64,000 nt of DNA, from the NCBI GenBank assembly GCA_963794415.1, contig CAWCDI010000001.1, forward strand, positions 682,001 to 746,000. The letters run 5' to 3'. Numbering within the stretch: position 1 is the stretch's first letter; the number at the start of each line of letters is the position of its first letter. Below the pieces are notes generated by a model that made no database searches, had not been told where the DNA came from, and was given only the letters and a program-made list of their open reading frames with translations. The stretch comes from CAVPTL01 sp963794415. Lineage in GTDB: Bacteria > Actinomycetota > Thermoleophilia > Gaiellales > JAICJC01. The position numbers and the translations under genes are program-made. This document shows positions 34,972-42,580 of this stretch, one piece after another.

Positions 34972-35856
34972 GTGTCCCTCCAGATTCCCTCCCCGTGGTT
35001 CACCGCCGACCTCGAAGCGGTGCTCGGCCGCCCGCCGCGGCCGCTCGACATCACCGACCCGGTCGCGCGGCTGGCAGGCGAGCGCGTCCTCATCACCGGA
35101 GCGGCGGGGAGCATCGGCACCGAGGTCAACCGGATCCTCACCGCTGCCGGCGGCGCCGTGCTTGCGACCGACATCGACGAGCTCGACGTCGGCTCCATCA
35201 GCTCCGTCAAGGCGTCATTCCAGCCGTTTCGCCCCACGGTGGTGATCCATCTGGCAGGTGCCAAGCACGCGCCGGAGGGCGAGCTCGACCCGCTCACCGT
35301 GGTCGCCGTGAACGCCGTCGGCACCGCCAACATGGTCGCAGCCGCGGCCGCTTACGGAGCCAGGATCGTGACTGCGAGCACCTGCAAGGCATGCGATCCC
35401 GAGACGGCATACGGCGCGAGCAAGCTCCTCGCCGAGCGGCTGACGCTCTCGGCCGGCGGGAACGTCGCGCGCTTCTACAACGTGATCGAGACAGCCGGAA
35501 ACGTCTTCGAGATCTGGGACTCGCTCCCCGTCTCCGCGCCGCTGCCGGTCACCGCGTGCACGCGGTTCTTCATCACCCTCGCGGAGGCGACGGCGCTCAT
35601 CCTCTGGACGGCGATCGCGCCGCACGGCCGCTACACCATCAATCCCGGCAGCGAGCGGTTCATCCCGGAGGTTGCGACGGCGCTCTACCCGCACCGCTCG
35701 GTGGATCTGCGCCCGCCGCGCCGCGGCGACCGGTTCGCCGAGCCGCGGCACGCAGCCTGCGAGCAGCTCTCGGCGATGTCGGGCGTGCTCGAGCGCGTGC
35801 AGGGCCCCCACGACGCATTCGGCGGCTACTCCGCGCCGTTGCAGCACGCTGCGTGA
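34972..35856 (+). CDS. SDR-type nucleotide-sugar epimerase/dehydratase (CapD/FlaA1-like)
   Basis: A 294-residue extended SDR resembling the soluble C-terminal domain of CapD/FlaA1. The NAD motif is VLITGAAGSIGTEVNRIL near residue 40; the active-site region reads ASTCKACDPETAYGASK, with YxxxK present. In true 4,6-dehydratases this region usually reads STDKA, so the catalytic Asp position is a Cys here. It opens a four-gene cassette (SDR, GT2, acyltransferase, double GT2) joined by 4-nt overlaps, which suggests surface glycan synthesis. GTG 34972 is the assumed start. Confidence 0.82.
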   Translation: MSLQIPSPWFTADLEAVLGRPPRPLDITDPVARLAGERVLITGAAGSIGTEVNRILTAAGGAVLATDIDELDVGSISSVKASFQPFRPTVVIHLAGAKHAPEGELDPLTVVAVNAVGTANMVAAAAAYGARIVTASTCKACDPETAYGASKLLAERLTLSAGGNVARFYNVIETAGNVFEIWDSLPVSAPLPVTACTRFFITLAEATALILWTAIAPHGRYTINPGSERFIPEVATALYPHRSVDLRPPRRGDRFAEPRHAACEQLSAMSGVLERVQGPHDAFGGYSAPLQHAA

Positions 35857-36863
35857 GCCCGCCGGCCGTCACCTGCATCGTCGCGGCGCACAACTACGGG
35901 CGCTTCCTCGGCGCGGCGCTCGAGAGCGTGCTGGCCCAGTCCTACCCCGATGATCTGCTCGAGGTGATCGTCGTCGACGACGGATCCACCGACGACACGC
36001 CCGAGGTGGCGGCGCGCTACGGCGACCGCATCCGGTACATCCGAAAGTCCAACGGCGGGCTCCTCTCGACCATCAACCGCGGCCTCTCCGAGGCGTCGGG
36101 CGAGCTCATCGCATTTCTCTCCGCCGATGACGTGTGGATGCCGCAGAAGACCGGGCGCCAGGTGGCCTATCTGGCCGATCATCCGGAGGTGGGCCTGGTG
36201 CACAGCGACATGGAGGTGGTGGACGCGCGCGGCATCATCGTCCACCCGTCGTTTCTCGGTGCGTTCGGCGTGCCGGCGGTCGATGGGCACATCCTGCCGT
36301 TGCTGCTGCAGCGAAACGTCGTCTCGGGCGGCCCCTCGATGGTGCGCGCGTCGCTCCTCGACCGGTTCTTTCCCATCGTCGAGCACGTGGCGGCGTGGGA
36401 GGACTGGTGGATTGCGTTTCACGTGGCACAGGTCGCCCGGATCGGGCTCATCCGCGAGCCGCTCTACCGCTACCGCCGCCACGGCGACAACATGAATCTC
36501 GGATCACAGGGCACCAAGCTGCAGCAGATCGTGCGCGCGGAGCTGCCGTTTCGGCGCTACATGCTCACGTCGATGGCGCCGGGCGCGGTCACTCCCGGCG
36601 AGCTCCTGGCCGGATACAACGCGCTCATCCAGCTGGCCCGGCACGTCTCGCGCGAGCTGGACGAGCCAATCGAGCTGGTGCTGCCGGTGGGGCCCGAGCG
36701 CGAGGCCGCCGCCCGCGGCCGGATCGCCTCGGCAGACCGCCACGCCGCGCGCGGCGCGGTCGAGCTGGCGGCGTGCGACCTCGTGGCCGCCCTCGCCCAC
36801 AATCCGATGGACGGCGTCGCGATCGATCGCATCCACTCGCTGGTGGGAGGAGCGGAAACATGA
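35853..36863 (+). CDS. Family 2 glycosyltransferase
   Basis: A 336-residue cytoplasmic GT-A enzyme. The N-terminus VTCIVAAHNYGRFLGAALES, the nucleotide-binding VIVVDDGSTDDTPEVAARYG and the metal motif FLSADDVWMPQKT (DxD-like SADD) are clear, with a later AWEDWWIAFH (ED acceptor-site region). The C-terminal ~100 residues are helical and unassigned. GTG 35853 overlaps the preceding gene and its stop overlaps the acyltransferase gene, both by 4 nt. The donor and acceptor sugars are unknown. Confidence 0.92.
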   Translation: MSPPAVTCIVAAHNYGRFLGAALESVLAQSYPDDLLEVIVVDDGSTDDTPEVAARYGDRIRYIRKSNGGLLSTINRGLSEASGELIAFLSADDVWMPQKTGRQVAYLADHPEVGLVHSDMEVVDARGIIVHPSFLGAFGVPAVDGHILPLLLQRNVVSGGPSMVRASLLDRFFPIVEHVAAWEDWWIAFHVAQVARIGLIREPLYRYRRHGDNMNLGSQGTKLQQIVRAELPFRRYMLTSMAPGAVTPGELLAGYNALIQLARHVSRELDEPIELVLPVGPEREAAARGRIASADRHAARGAVELAACDLVAALAHNPMDGVAIDRIHSLVGGAET

Positions 36864-37279
36864 TCTCCCCTCACGCGCTGATCGGCGAGCCGCCGGAGAT
36901 GCGCGGCTTCGACGGCCCGGGAATTCCACCCGAGATCGCACCTGACGCCAGGATCGAAGCGTTCGCCACAGTAGATGCAGGCGTCGCGCGTGCGACACGG
37001 GTGGGGCGCCGCACGTGGCTCATGAAGAAGGTGCACGTCGGCCACGACTGCGAGATCGGCGACGACTGCGAGATCGCCGTCATGACCGTGATCGCGGGGC
37101 ACTGCACCATCGGAAACGGCGTGCGGATCGGAGTGGGGGCCGCGATCCGCCCGTACATCACCATCGGCGACGGCGCCCGCCTGGGCGCCGGGGCGGTCGT
37201 TGTCAGCCACGTGCCCGCCGGCGAGGTCTGGGCCGGAAACCCCGCCCGGCGGCTGGCGCCGAGGCCGGACGCCGGATGA
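36860..37279 (+). CDS. Left-handed beta-helix (hexapeptide repeat) acyltransferase
   Basis: A 139-residue protein made largely of hexapeptide repeats, seen in IEAFATVDAGVARATRVGRR, VGHDCEIGDDCEIAV, GHCTIGNGVRIGVGAA and ITIGDGARLGAGAVV, ending with the typical VPAGEVWAGNPARRL. Such proteins acetylate sugars using acetyl-CoA or form structural trimers; in this cassette sugar O- or N-acetylation is most likely. No clear catalytic His is assigned beyond the GHD of VHVGHDCEIG. Confidence 0.9.
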   Translation: MISPHALIGEPPEMRGFDGPGIPPEIAPDARIEAFATVDAGVARATRVGRRTWLMKKVHVGHDCEIGDDCEIAVMTVIAGHCTIGNGVRIGVGAAIRPYITIGDGARLGAGAVVVSHVPAGEVWAGNPARRLAPRPDAG

Positions 37280-38451
37280 CGATCTCGGTGATCGTGCCCA
37301 TCGCCGGCGACCTTGACCGCGCGTGGCAGTGCTTCATCTCGCTCGCCGCGCTCGATGAGTCGCCGGCCCACGAGATCATCGTCGTGGACGACTCCGCTCC
37401 GGGCCTCGAGCATCTGCTCGAGCGGCTCGCGGGCGATGTCAGGTCGGTGCGGACGGGGAGCCGCGGCGGGTTTGCGGCCGCCGCGAACGCCGGCTCGCGT
37501 GCTGCCGAGGGCGACATGCTGGTGTTCCTGCGCGACGCCGGGCGTGTTGCGCCGCAGTGGCTGGTTGCTCTCGCAGCCGAGCTCGACCGGCCGGGGACGG
37601 TTGCCGCCACCAGCGCGACGCTGGGCCCGACCTCGACGCATCCATCCGAGAGCCTTGCAGTTGCGCTTCGGCGCTCCGACTTCGATCGTGTCGGTGGCTT
37701 TGCCCCTGTCGGAGACCATGTTGCGATCGCCGCGCTCTGCGCCGATCTCGCGCCCGCGGGCGCGGTCGGTACGGTGGCGGGAAGCGTGGTTGACCCGGCG
37801 CCGTGGCAGCCGGGCCCGCCGCGGCACGATCCGGCCACGCGGCCGGAGCTCAGCATCGTGATTCCCACCCTCCACGGCGCCGGCGACCGGGTGCGCAGGT
37901 GCCTTCGGGCGATCGCTGCGACGACGCCCGAGACCCACGAGGTCATCGTCATGGACAACGGCTCCTCGCCCCAGGGGTTCACGGCACCCGTGAATGCCGG
38001 GCTGCGAGCGGCGAACGGACGCCATCTGGTGGTGATGAACGACGACGTCGAGCCGCTGCCGGGCTGGTGGCCGCCGCTTCGCGCGGGCCTCGAGACGGGT
38101 GCCGCAGTGACGTTTCCGCATACGATCGAGGGTGCGATGCGCACCGACTTCGCGGCGTGGTGCTTTGCGCTCTCGCGAAGCGCGCTCAGGCAGTTCGAGG
38201 TGCATCCCGGCGAGTTCTTCGATCCCCGCTTCAGCGTGTGGTTCCAGGACACCGATCTGCTGCTCCGCCTGCGCCAGGCCGGGTGCCCGCCGGTGCTCGT
38301 GCCGGCGTCGAAGATCCGGCACGGCCTCTCCCAGACCGTGGATACGACCCAGCCGGAGCTCGCGCGCTGGATTCGCGCAGAGATCGCCCGCGACGAGCGC
38401 AGGTTCTTCGCGAAGTACCCTGGCGCGCACGTCAGCCAGCGGGCTTCCTGA
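37276..38451 (+). CDS. Tandem family 2 glycosyltransferase-like protein (two GT-A domains)
   Basis: A 391-residue protein with two GT2-like modules. The first (~1-170: MTISVIVPIAGDLDRAW, HEIIVVDDSAPGLEH) lacks an evident DxD and is short. The second (~190-391: ELSIVIPTLHGAGDRVRRCL, HEVIVMDNGSSPQGF, LVVMNDDVEPLPGWW, FSVWFQDTDLLLRLRQAG) has NDD at the metal site and a QDTD acceptor region. The first module may be inactive or act as a structural partner. ATG 37276 overlaps the acyltransferase stop. It is the last gene of the cassette, followed by tRNA-Trp. Confidence 0.88.
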   Translation: MTISVIVPIAGDLDRAWQCFISLAALDESPAHEIIVVDDSAPGLEHLLERLAGDVRSVRTGSRGGFAAAANAGSRAAEGDMLVFLRDAGRVAPQWLVALAAELDRPGTVAATSATLGPTSTHPSESLAVALRRSDFDRVGGFAPVGDHVAIAALCADLAPAGAVGTVAGSVVDPAPWQPGPPRHDPATRPELSIVIPTLHGAGDRVRRCLRAIAATTPETHEVIVMDNGSSPQGFTAPVNAGLRAANGRHLVVMNDDVEPLPGWWPPLRAGLETGAAVTFPHTIEGAMRTDFAAWCFALSRSALRQFEVHPGEFFDPRFSVWFQDTDLLLRLRQAGCPPVLVPASKIRHGLSQTVDTTQPELARWIRAEIARDERRFFAKYPGAHVSQRAS

Positions 38452-38478
38452 CTCCGGTTGGTAAACTGCGCCGCGCCG

Positions 38479-38551
<73 letters not shown>

Positions 38552-38581
38552 TGCCGTTCTGCCGTCAGATCCCCGATCGGC

Positions 38582-39016
38582 TCACCGAAACGCTGCGCTA
38601 TAGATCGCGTCGGTGGCGTGACCGAGCGCGGGTGGCGGGTTGCAGACGAGCCCCATCGCGAGATGCAACGGTTGGCCGTCGAGCGACCCGGTGATCAAGA
38701 CCCGCCGGTACTGCGGAATCGGGCCTATAGGCACGCACGGCCTGGTCGGCACGTGGTGTGAGTAGTACGCCACCGCGTGACAGACGTCCCGCGCCTCTGC
38801 GGGCGTCGAACCGGCGGCAGCGGGCGTGGCGCCGCAGGTGAGCGAGAGGTGCCGCGTTGCCTTCCAGCGGAGATCCGCGACAACACCAGTGTTCGGAGAC
38901 TCCTGAGCAACCAGGTTGATCGCGGACGTGGGCGAGTTCGATCCACGGCCGCCGAGGTACACGGCGACCACAACTCCAGCGAAAGCGAGTGCCAGCACGA
39001 GGGCAATCCGACGCAT
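38582..39016 (-). CDS. Small secreted or membrane-anchored protein, subtilisin-inhibitor-like
   Basis: A 144-residue protein with a basic start and hydrophobic stretch (MRRIALVLALAFAGVVVAVY) acting as signal or anchor. Four cysteines at 61, 79, 94 and 125 and the pattern LSLTCG...DVCHAVAYY...RPCVP...LDG...LVC recall Streptomyces subtilisin inhibitor proteins. The similarity is by cysteine order and local motifs only, with different spacing, so this is tentative. ATG 39016 is preferred because a CATAGT hexamer sits 7 nt upstream. Confidence 0.6.
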   Translation of the reverse strand: MRRIALVLALAFAGVVVAVYLGGRGSNSPTSAINLVAQESPNTGVVADLRWKATRHLSLTCGATPAAAGSTPAEARDVCHAVAYYSHHVPTRPCVPIGPIPQYRRVLITGSLDGQPLHLAMGLVCNPPPALGHATDAIYSAAFR

Positions 39017-39023
39017 GATGGTC

Positions 39024-39029
39024 ACTATG
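39024..39029 (-). promoter_or_regulatory. Putative -10 element of the SSI-like gene
   Basis: CATAGT on the minus strand ends 7 nt before the ATG at 39016. Confidence 0.35.
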
Positions 39030-39085
39030 ACACGTCGTCGTCGCTCGTGGTTCTCATCGAGGCTGAAATCGCTCCGGTGAGCGCC

Positions 39086-39091
39086 TAGACT
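39086..39091 (+). promoter_or_regulatory. Putative -10 element of the DyP gene
   Basis: TAGACT ends 6 nt before the ATG at 39098. Confidence 0.45.
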
Positions 39092-39097
39092 GCCGCA

Positions 39098-40081
39098 ATG
39101 CCGGACGCCGAGCCCCAATCGATCCTCACGCCTCTCACCGAGGCAGCGATCTTCCTGACCCTCACCATCGATCCGGGCGGCGAGCCGGCGGTGCTCGAGG
39201 TGCTGCCCGACGTGGCGGGCCTCACGCGGTCGGTCGGCTTCCGCATCCCGGAGGGTGCGCTCACGTGCGTGGCCGGGATCGGCGCCTCGGCGTGGGACAG
39301 GCTCTTCGGCGTGCCGCGCCCTCCCGGCCTTCATCCGTTTCGCGAGCTCGCAGGCGCCCGGCACACGGCGCCCGCCACGCCGGGTGATCTCTTCTTCCAC
39401 ATCCGCGCCCACCGGCTCGACATGTGCTTCGAGCTCGCCCAGCTCCTCATGGACAGGCTCAGGGGAGCCGCACGGGTGGTCGACGAGGTGCACGGCTTCC
39501 GGTCGTTCGACCAGCGCGACCTGCTGGGATTCGTGGACGGCACCGAGAACCCCGGCGGGCAGGCCGCCCTCGCGGCGGTCATCATCGGCGACGACGATCC
39601 GCAGTTCGCCGGCGGCAGCTACATCATCGTCCAGAAGTACCTCCACGACCTCGAGACGTGGAACGCCCTGAGCGTCGAGCAGCAGGAACGGGCTGTCGGG
39701 CGCACCAAGCTGAACGACGTCGAGCTCCCCGACGACGTGAAGCCGGCCGACTCGCACGTCGCGCTCAACACCATCGTCGGCGCCGACGGCGAGGAGCGCC
39801 AGATCATGCGCTACAACATGCCGTTCGGCCGGGTGGGGGCGGGGGAGTTCGGCACCTACTTCGCCGGCTACGGGAACGACCCGGCGGTCATCGAGCTGAT
39901 GCTCGAGAACATGTTCATCGGCAAGCCCCCCGGCACCACCGACCGCATCCTCGACTTCTCGACGGCCGTCACCGGCGCGCTCTTCTACATCCCGACGGCC
40001 GACTTCCTGGACGATCCGCCGGCGCGGGCCGGATCCGGTGACGGATCACTCACGATCGGCGACCTGCGGCTCCAGCCCTGA
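39098..40081 (+). CDS. DyP-type heme peroxidase with encapsulin-cargo-like tail
   Basis: A 327-residue dye-decolorising peroxidase. The signature GFVDGTENPGG (distal Asp), ADSHVALNT (candidate proximal heme His) and MRYNMPFGRVGAG (distal Arg region) are present. There is no Tat or Sec signal, so it is cytosolic. The C-terminus GSGDGSLTIGDLRLQP resembles the encapsulin targeting peptide of other actinobacterial DyPs (DGSLGIGSL type), implying packaging in an encapsulin shell, though no encapsulin gene is in the window. A TAGACT box lies 6 nt before the ATG. The 3' end overlaps a small minus-strand gene by 36 nt. Confidence 0.95.
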   Translation: MPDAEPQSILTPLTEAAIFLTLTIDPGGEPAVLEVLPDVAGLTRSVGFRIPEGALTCVAGIGASAWDRLFGVPRPPGLHPFRELAGARHTAPATPGDLFFHIRAHRLDMCFELAQLLMDRLRGAARVVDEVHGFRSFDQRDLLGFVDGTENPGGQAALAAVIIGDDDPQFAGGSYIIVQKYLHDLETWNALSVEQQERAVGRTKLNDVELPDDVKPADSHVALNTIVGADGEERQIMRYNMPFGRVGAGEFGTYFAGYGNDPAVIELMLENMFIGKPPGTTDRILDFSTAVTGALFYIPTADFLDDPPARAGSGDGSLTIGDLRLQP

Positions 40082-40234
40082 GCAGCGCGGGACGAAGAAC
40101 ACCCCGACGCTTCCACCGGGCGTCACCGGCCGCTCCAGCCTGTCCTCGAAGTGCACCGTCGGCTTGCGGCACTCGACGCAGAACTCCACCCACGTGTCCG
40201 TGCCGGGCGGGGGATCGGTGATGCGATGCGCCAT
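40046..40234 (-). CDS. Small CxxC hypothetical protein
   Basis: A 62-residue reading frame: CVEC at about residues 19-22 and a lone downstream Cys in FFVPRCSG suggest a partial zinc ribbon. No family is recognised. Support comes from a TAGTAT box 10 nt before the ATG and the position after the stop of the upstream kinase gene. Against it, the last 36 nt lie antisense to the DyP coding end. It may be real but is not certain. Confidence 0.5.
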   Translation of the reverse strand: MAHRITDPPPGTDTWVEFCVECRKPTVHFEDRLERPVTPGGSVGVFFVPRCSGLEPQVADRE

Positions 40235-40244
40235 TGCCCGACCG

Positions 40245-40250
40245 ATACTA
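40245..40250 (-). promoter_or_regulatory. Putative -10 element of the small CxxC gene
   Basis: TAGTAT on the minus strand ends 10 nt before the ATG at 40234, in the 43-nt gap after the upstream P-loop gene. Confidence 0.4.
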
Positions 40251-40277
40251 TCTTCCCTGGTGTGATAACCCTGTGAG

Positions 40278-40748
40278 TCAGGCGGCGGCGAGGGACTCGA
40301 GCATGTCGGCCACCTCATCGACGGACGCGCGGGTGTCGATCTCGGTGTCGGCTCCGGCCCGCAGCCGCGGCTCGAACTCGCCGAGGTCGCTCGCGATCCT
40401 GGCACGCTCGGCCTCGGTCTTGCCAAAGGTGTTGGTCTCGCGCGTCGCAACCCGGGCGAGGATGACCTCCACCGGGGCGCTCAGCAGCACGACGCGGTGG
40501 AAGCGGTCGTAGAACTTCCCCTGGTTCATGACGCAGCCCGAGACGAACATCGGGCCGTCGCCGTGCTCGGAGAGGAGCGCCTCGATCCTGTCCTCGCGCC
40601 ACAGCCGCTCACCGGTCTCGTCCTCGGTAATCCAGTCACCCCGGTCGGTATCGACGACCCGGTACCCGCGGCCCGCGAGCGCGTCGAGGCTCGCAGATTT
40701 GCCGGTGCCCGACATCCCGGTCACGAAGATCACCCGCATCGCCGTCAC
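40278..40748 (-). CDS. P-loop kinase-like ATP-binding protein
   Basis: A 156-residue small nucleotide-binding protein with Walker A FVTGMSGTGKSASL at the N-terminus, VVDTDRGDWI (possible acceptor Asp region) and LSAPVEVILARVATRETN (lid-like Arg residues). It resembles shikimate-, adenylate- or gluconate-kinase-type enzymes; the substrate is unknown. The GTG at 40748 forms a GTGA overlap with the upstream gene; ATG 40739 is an alternative start giving MRVIFVTGMSG. Confidence 0.82.
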   Translation of the reverse strand: MTAMRVIFVTGMSGTGKSASLDALAGRGYRVVDTDRGDWITEDETGERLWREDRIEALLSEHGDGPMFVSGCVMNQGKFYDRFHRVVLLSAPVEVILARVATRETNTFGKTEAERARIASDLGEFEPRLRAGADTEIDTRASVDEVADMLESLAAA

Positions 40749-41059
40749 GGCACCCGGACGTCAGTCGTCGCGGCGGCGAGCTCGCGCGCCTCTGGCGCGA
40801 GATCGCTCGCCCTGACGGGCGTCACGACCGACCAGTGGTGCCCAACCGGACAGCGCTGGAACCGCCACGCTGCGAACCTCAGCGACTTGACGGAGGCGCC
40901 CGGGATCCAGATGGTGGTGAAGAGGTGGCCCTCCTGGCAACGCACCACGACGTTGCCGGCGATCCGCCCGCTGCGGCGCTTCAGCGCAACGGCCTCGACG
41001 GCCACCGCGAGCCCCCCGAGCGCGATCGGCACCCGGGCTTTGCGCAGACGATCTCCCAT
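40745..41059 (-). CDS. Hypothetical protein with CxxGH motifs
   Basis: A 104-residue protein without an assigned family. It has a weakly hydrophobic N-terminal segment (ALGGLAVAVEAVAL) and two similar motifs, RCQEGHLFTTIW and RCPVGHHWSVV, each a Cys followed by GH, which may bind a metal. I recall similar short actinobacterial proteins but cannot name a family. ATG 41059 is preferred over 41089 because a TACGAT box lies 6 nt before it. It is coupled to the P-loop gene by a 4-nt overlap. Confidence 0.65.
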   Translation of the reverse strand: MGDRLRKARVPIALGGLAVAVEAVALKRRSGRIAGNVVVRCQEGHLFTTIWIPGASVKSLRFAAWRFQRCPVGHHWSVVTPVRASDLAPEARELAAATTDVRVP

Positions 41060-41065
41060 GCGCTC

Positions 41066-41071
41066 ATCGTA
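41066..41071 (-). promoter_or_regulatory. Putative -10 element of the CxxGH hypothetical gene
   Basis: TACGAT on the minus strand ends 6 nt before the ATG at 41059. Confidence 0.35.
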
Positions 41072-41143
41072 CCGCGCCGCCAGCTGCATGAGAGCCGGAT
41101 TGGAACGTCGATCGCCGTCACACCGCCGTGCCCCCTGCGTGGC

Positions 41144-41149
41144 TAGGGT
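41144..41149 (+). promoter_or_regulatory. Putative -10 element of the phosphoesterase gene
   Basis: TAGGGT ends 6 nt before the GTG at 41156. Confidence 0.35.
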
Positions 41150-41155
41150 CGGAGC

Positions 41156-42577
41156 GTGGGACGCATGGGGCTGGTCTGCTGCGCGGCGTCCGTCGTGGTC
41201 CTCGCGGCGGGGTGCGGGAATGCCGCCACGGCGCCTGCGCCCGACGTGATCCCGGCCGGGATCCACAAGATCAAGCACGTCGTGGTGATCATGCAGGAGA
41301 ACCGGTCGTTCGACTCCTACTTCGGCACCTATCCCGGCGCAGACGGCATCCCGATGCGAAACGGCGTGCCCACGGTGTGCGTGCCCGATCCCCGCACCCG
41401 GCGCTGCGTGCGCCCCTACTACGACCCCTCGGTGCGAAACGTCGGCGGCCCGCACGACTTCACCAGCTCCCACGAGGACATCGATCGCGGCCGGATGGAC
41501 GGCTTCGTGACCGCGGCGGTCGAGGCCAGGACGGTGGGCTGCCTGAAGCACGTCCTCGACCCGTCGTGCGCCGTGAGCACGGCCCATCCCGACGTGATGG
41601 GCTACCACGACTGGCGCCAGATACCCAACTACTGGGCGCTCGCCCACCACTTCGTGCTGAATGACCACATGTTCGCATCGACGCTCGGCTGGAGCGAGCC
41701 CGCGCACATGTTCATGGTGTCGGGGTGGGCGGCGGACTGCCGTAGCGCCCGCAACCCGATGAGCTGCGCGCCGTGGATCCGCAACAGCCAGAACATCTCG
41801 GCGGCGAGCCAGAAGCGGTACCCCTGGACCGATCTGACCTATCTCATGCACCGCCACCACGTGAGCTGGCGCTACTACGTCGAGAAGGGGTACGACCCCG
41901 ATTGCACCAACGACCGGATGAACTGCCCGTTCGTCCCGCAGTCGGCGACCACGCCCGGCATCTGGAACCCGCTGCCGAGGTTCGGCGACGTGCGCGCCGA
42001 CCACCAGATCGCCGACGTGCAGGACTCGTCACGGTTCTTCGTCGCTGCGCGCCGTGGCCGTCTGGCGAAGGTGAGCTGGGTCGTGCCGAGCTACGGCGAC
42101 AGCGAGCATCCGCCCGCATCCATCGCGCGCGGCCAGGCCTGGGTGACGCGCCTCATCGACGCAGTGATGCGCGGCCCCGACTGGAAGAGCACGGCGATCT
42201 TCCTGGCCTGGGACGACTGGGGCGGCTTCTACGACCACGTCGTCCCGCCCGCGGTCGATAGCGCCGGGTACGGCATCCGCGTGCCCGCGATGGTCATCAG
42301 CCCGTATGCGAGGGCCGGGGTCGTGGATCATCAGACGCTCAGCTTCGACGCATACCTCAAGTTCATCGAGGACGATTTCCTGGGCGGGGCGCGCATCGAC
42401 CCCAGCACTGACGGCCGGCCGGACTCGCGCCCCGACGTGCGCGAGAACGAGCCGCAGCTGGGCGATCTCGCGGCCGACTTCGACTTCTCCCAGGCACCAC
42501 GGCCGCCCTTCATCCTGCCGCCGTACCAGCGCGCCGTGCGGCCGTCCTGGGCGGCGGCCTCTACAGTGAGGGGATGA
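41156..42577 (+). CDS. Secreted phosphoesterase-family lipoprotein (phospholipase C/acid phosphatase-like)
   Basis: A 473-residue exported enzyme of the PF04185 phosphoesterase family. The N-terminus has a lipobox (VVLAAGC), suggesting a lipoprotein. Family motifs are HVVVIMQENRSFDSYFGTYP (metal site and nucleophile region), LNDHMFASTLGW and FLAWDDWGGFYDHVVPP. Members hydrolyse phospholipids or phosphate monoesters outside the cell. GTG 41156 follows a TAGGGT box by 6 nt; ATG 41165 is an alternative. It converges on ltrA with a 3-nt gap. Confidence 0.92.
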   Translation: MGRMGLVCCAASVVVLAAGCGNAATAPAPDVIPAGIHKIKHVVVIMQENRSFDSYFGTYPGADGIPMRNGVPTVCVPDPRTRRCVRPYYDPSVRNVGGPHDFTSSHEDIDRGRMDGFVTAAVEARTVGCLKHVLDPSCAVSTAHPDVMGYHDWRQIPNYWALAHHFVLNDHMFASTLGWSEPAHMFMVSGWAADCRSARNPMSCAPWIRNSQNISAASQKRYPWTDLTYLMHRHHVSWRYYVEKGYDPDCTNDRMNCPFVPQSATTPGIWNPLPRFGDVRADHQIADVQDSSRFFVAARRGRLAKVSWVVPSYGDSEHPPASIARGQAWVTRLIDAVMRGPDWKSTAIFLAWDDWGGFYDHVVPPAVDSAGYGIRVPAMVISPYARAGVVDHQTLSFDAYLKFIEDDFLGGARIDPSTDGRPDSRPDVRENEPQLGDLAADFDFSQAPRPPFILPPYQRAVRPSWAAASTVRG

Positions 42578-42580
42578 CGT

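Noticed and set aside
32922..36863. A single 1313-codon plus-strand frame suggesting a giant DprA-glycosyltransferase fusion
   Set aside because: Its middle is out-of-frame Arg/Ala-rich sequence opposite the SDR gene reading frame; real starts are ATG 33849 and GTG 35853, and DprA changes frame at 34560.
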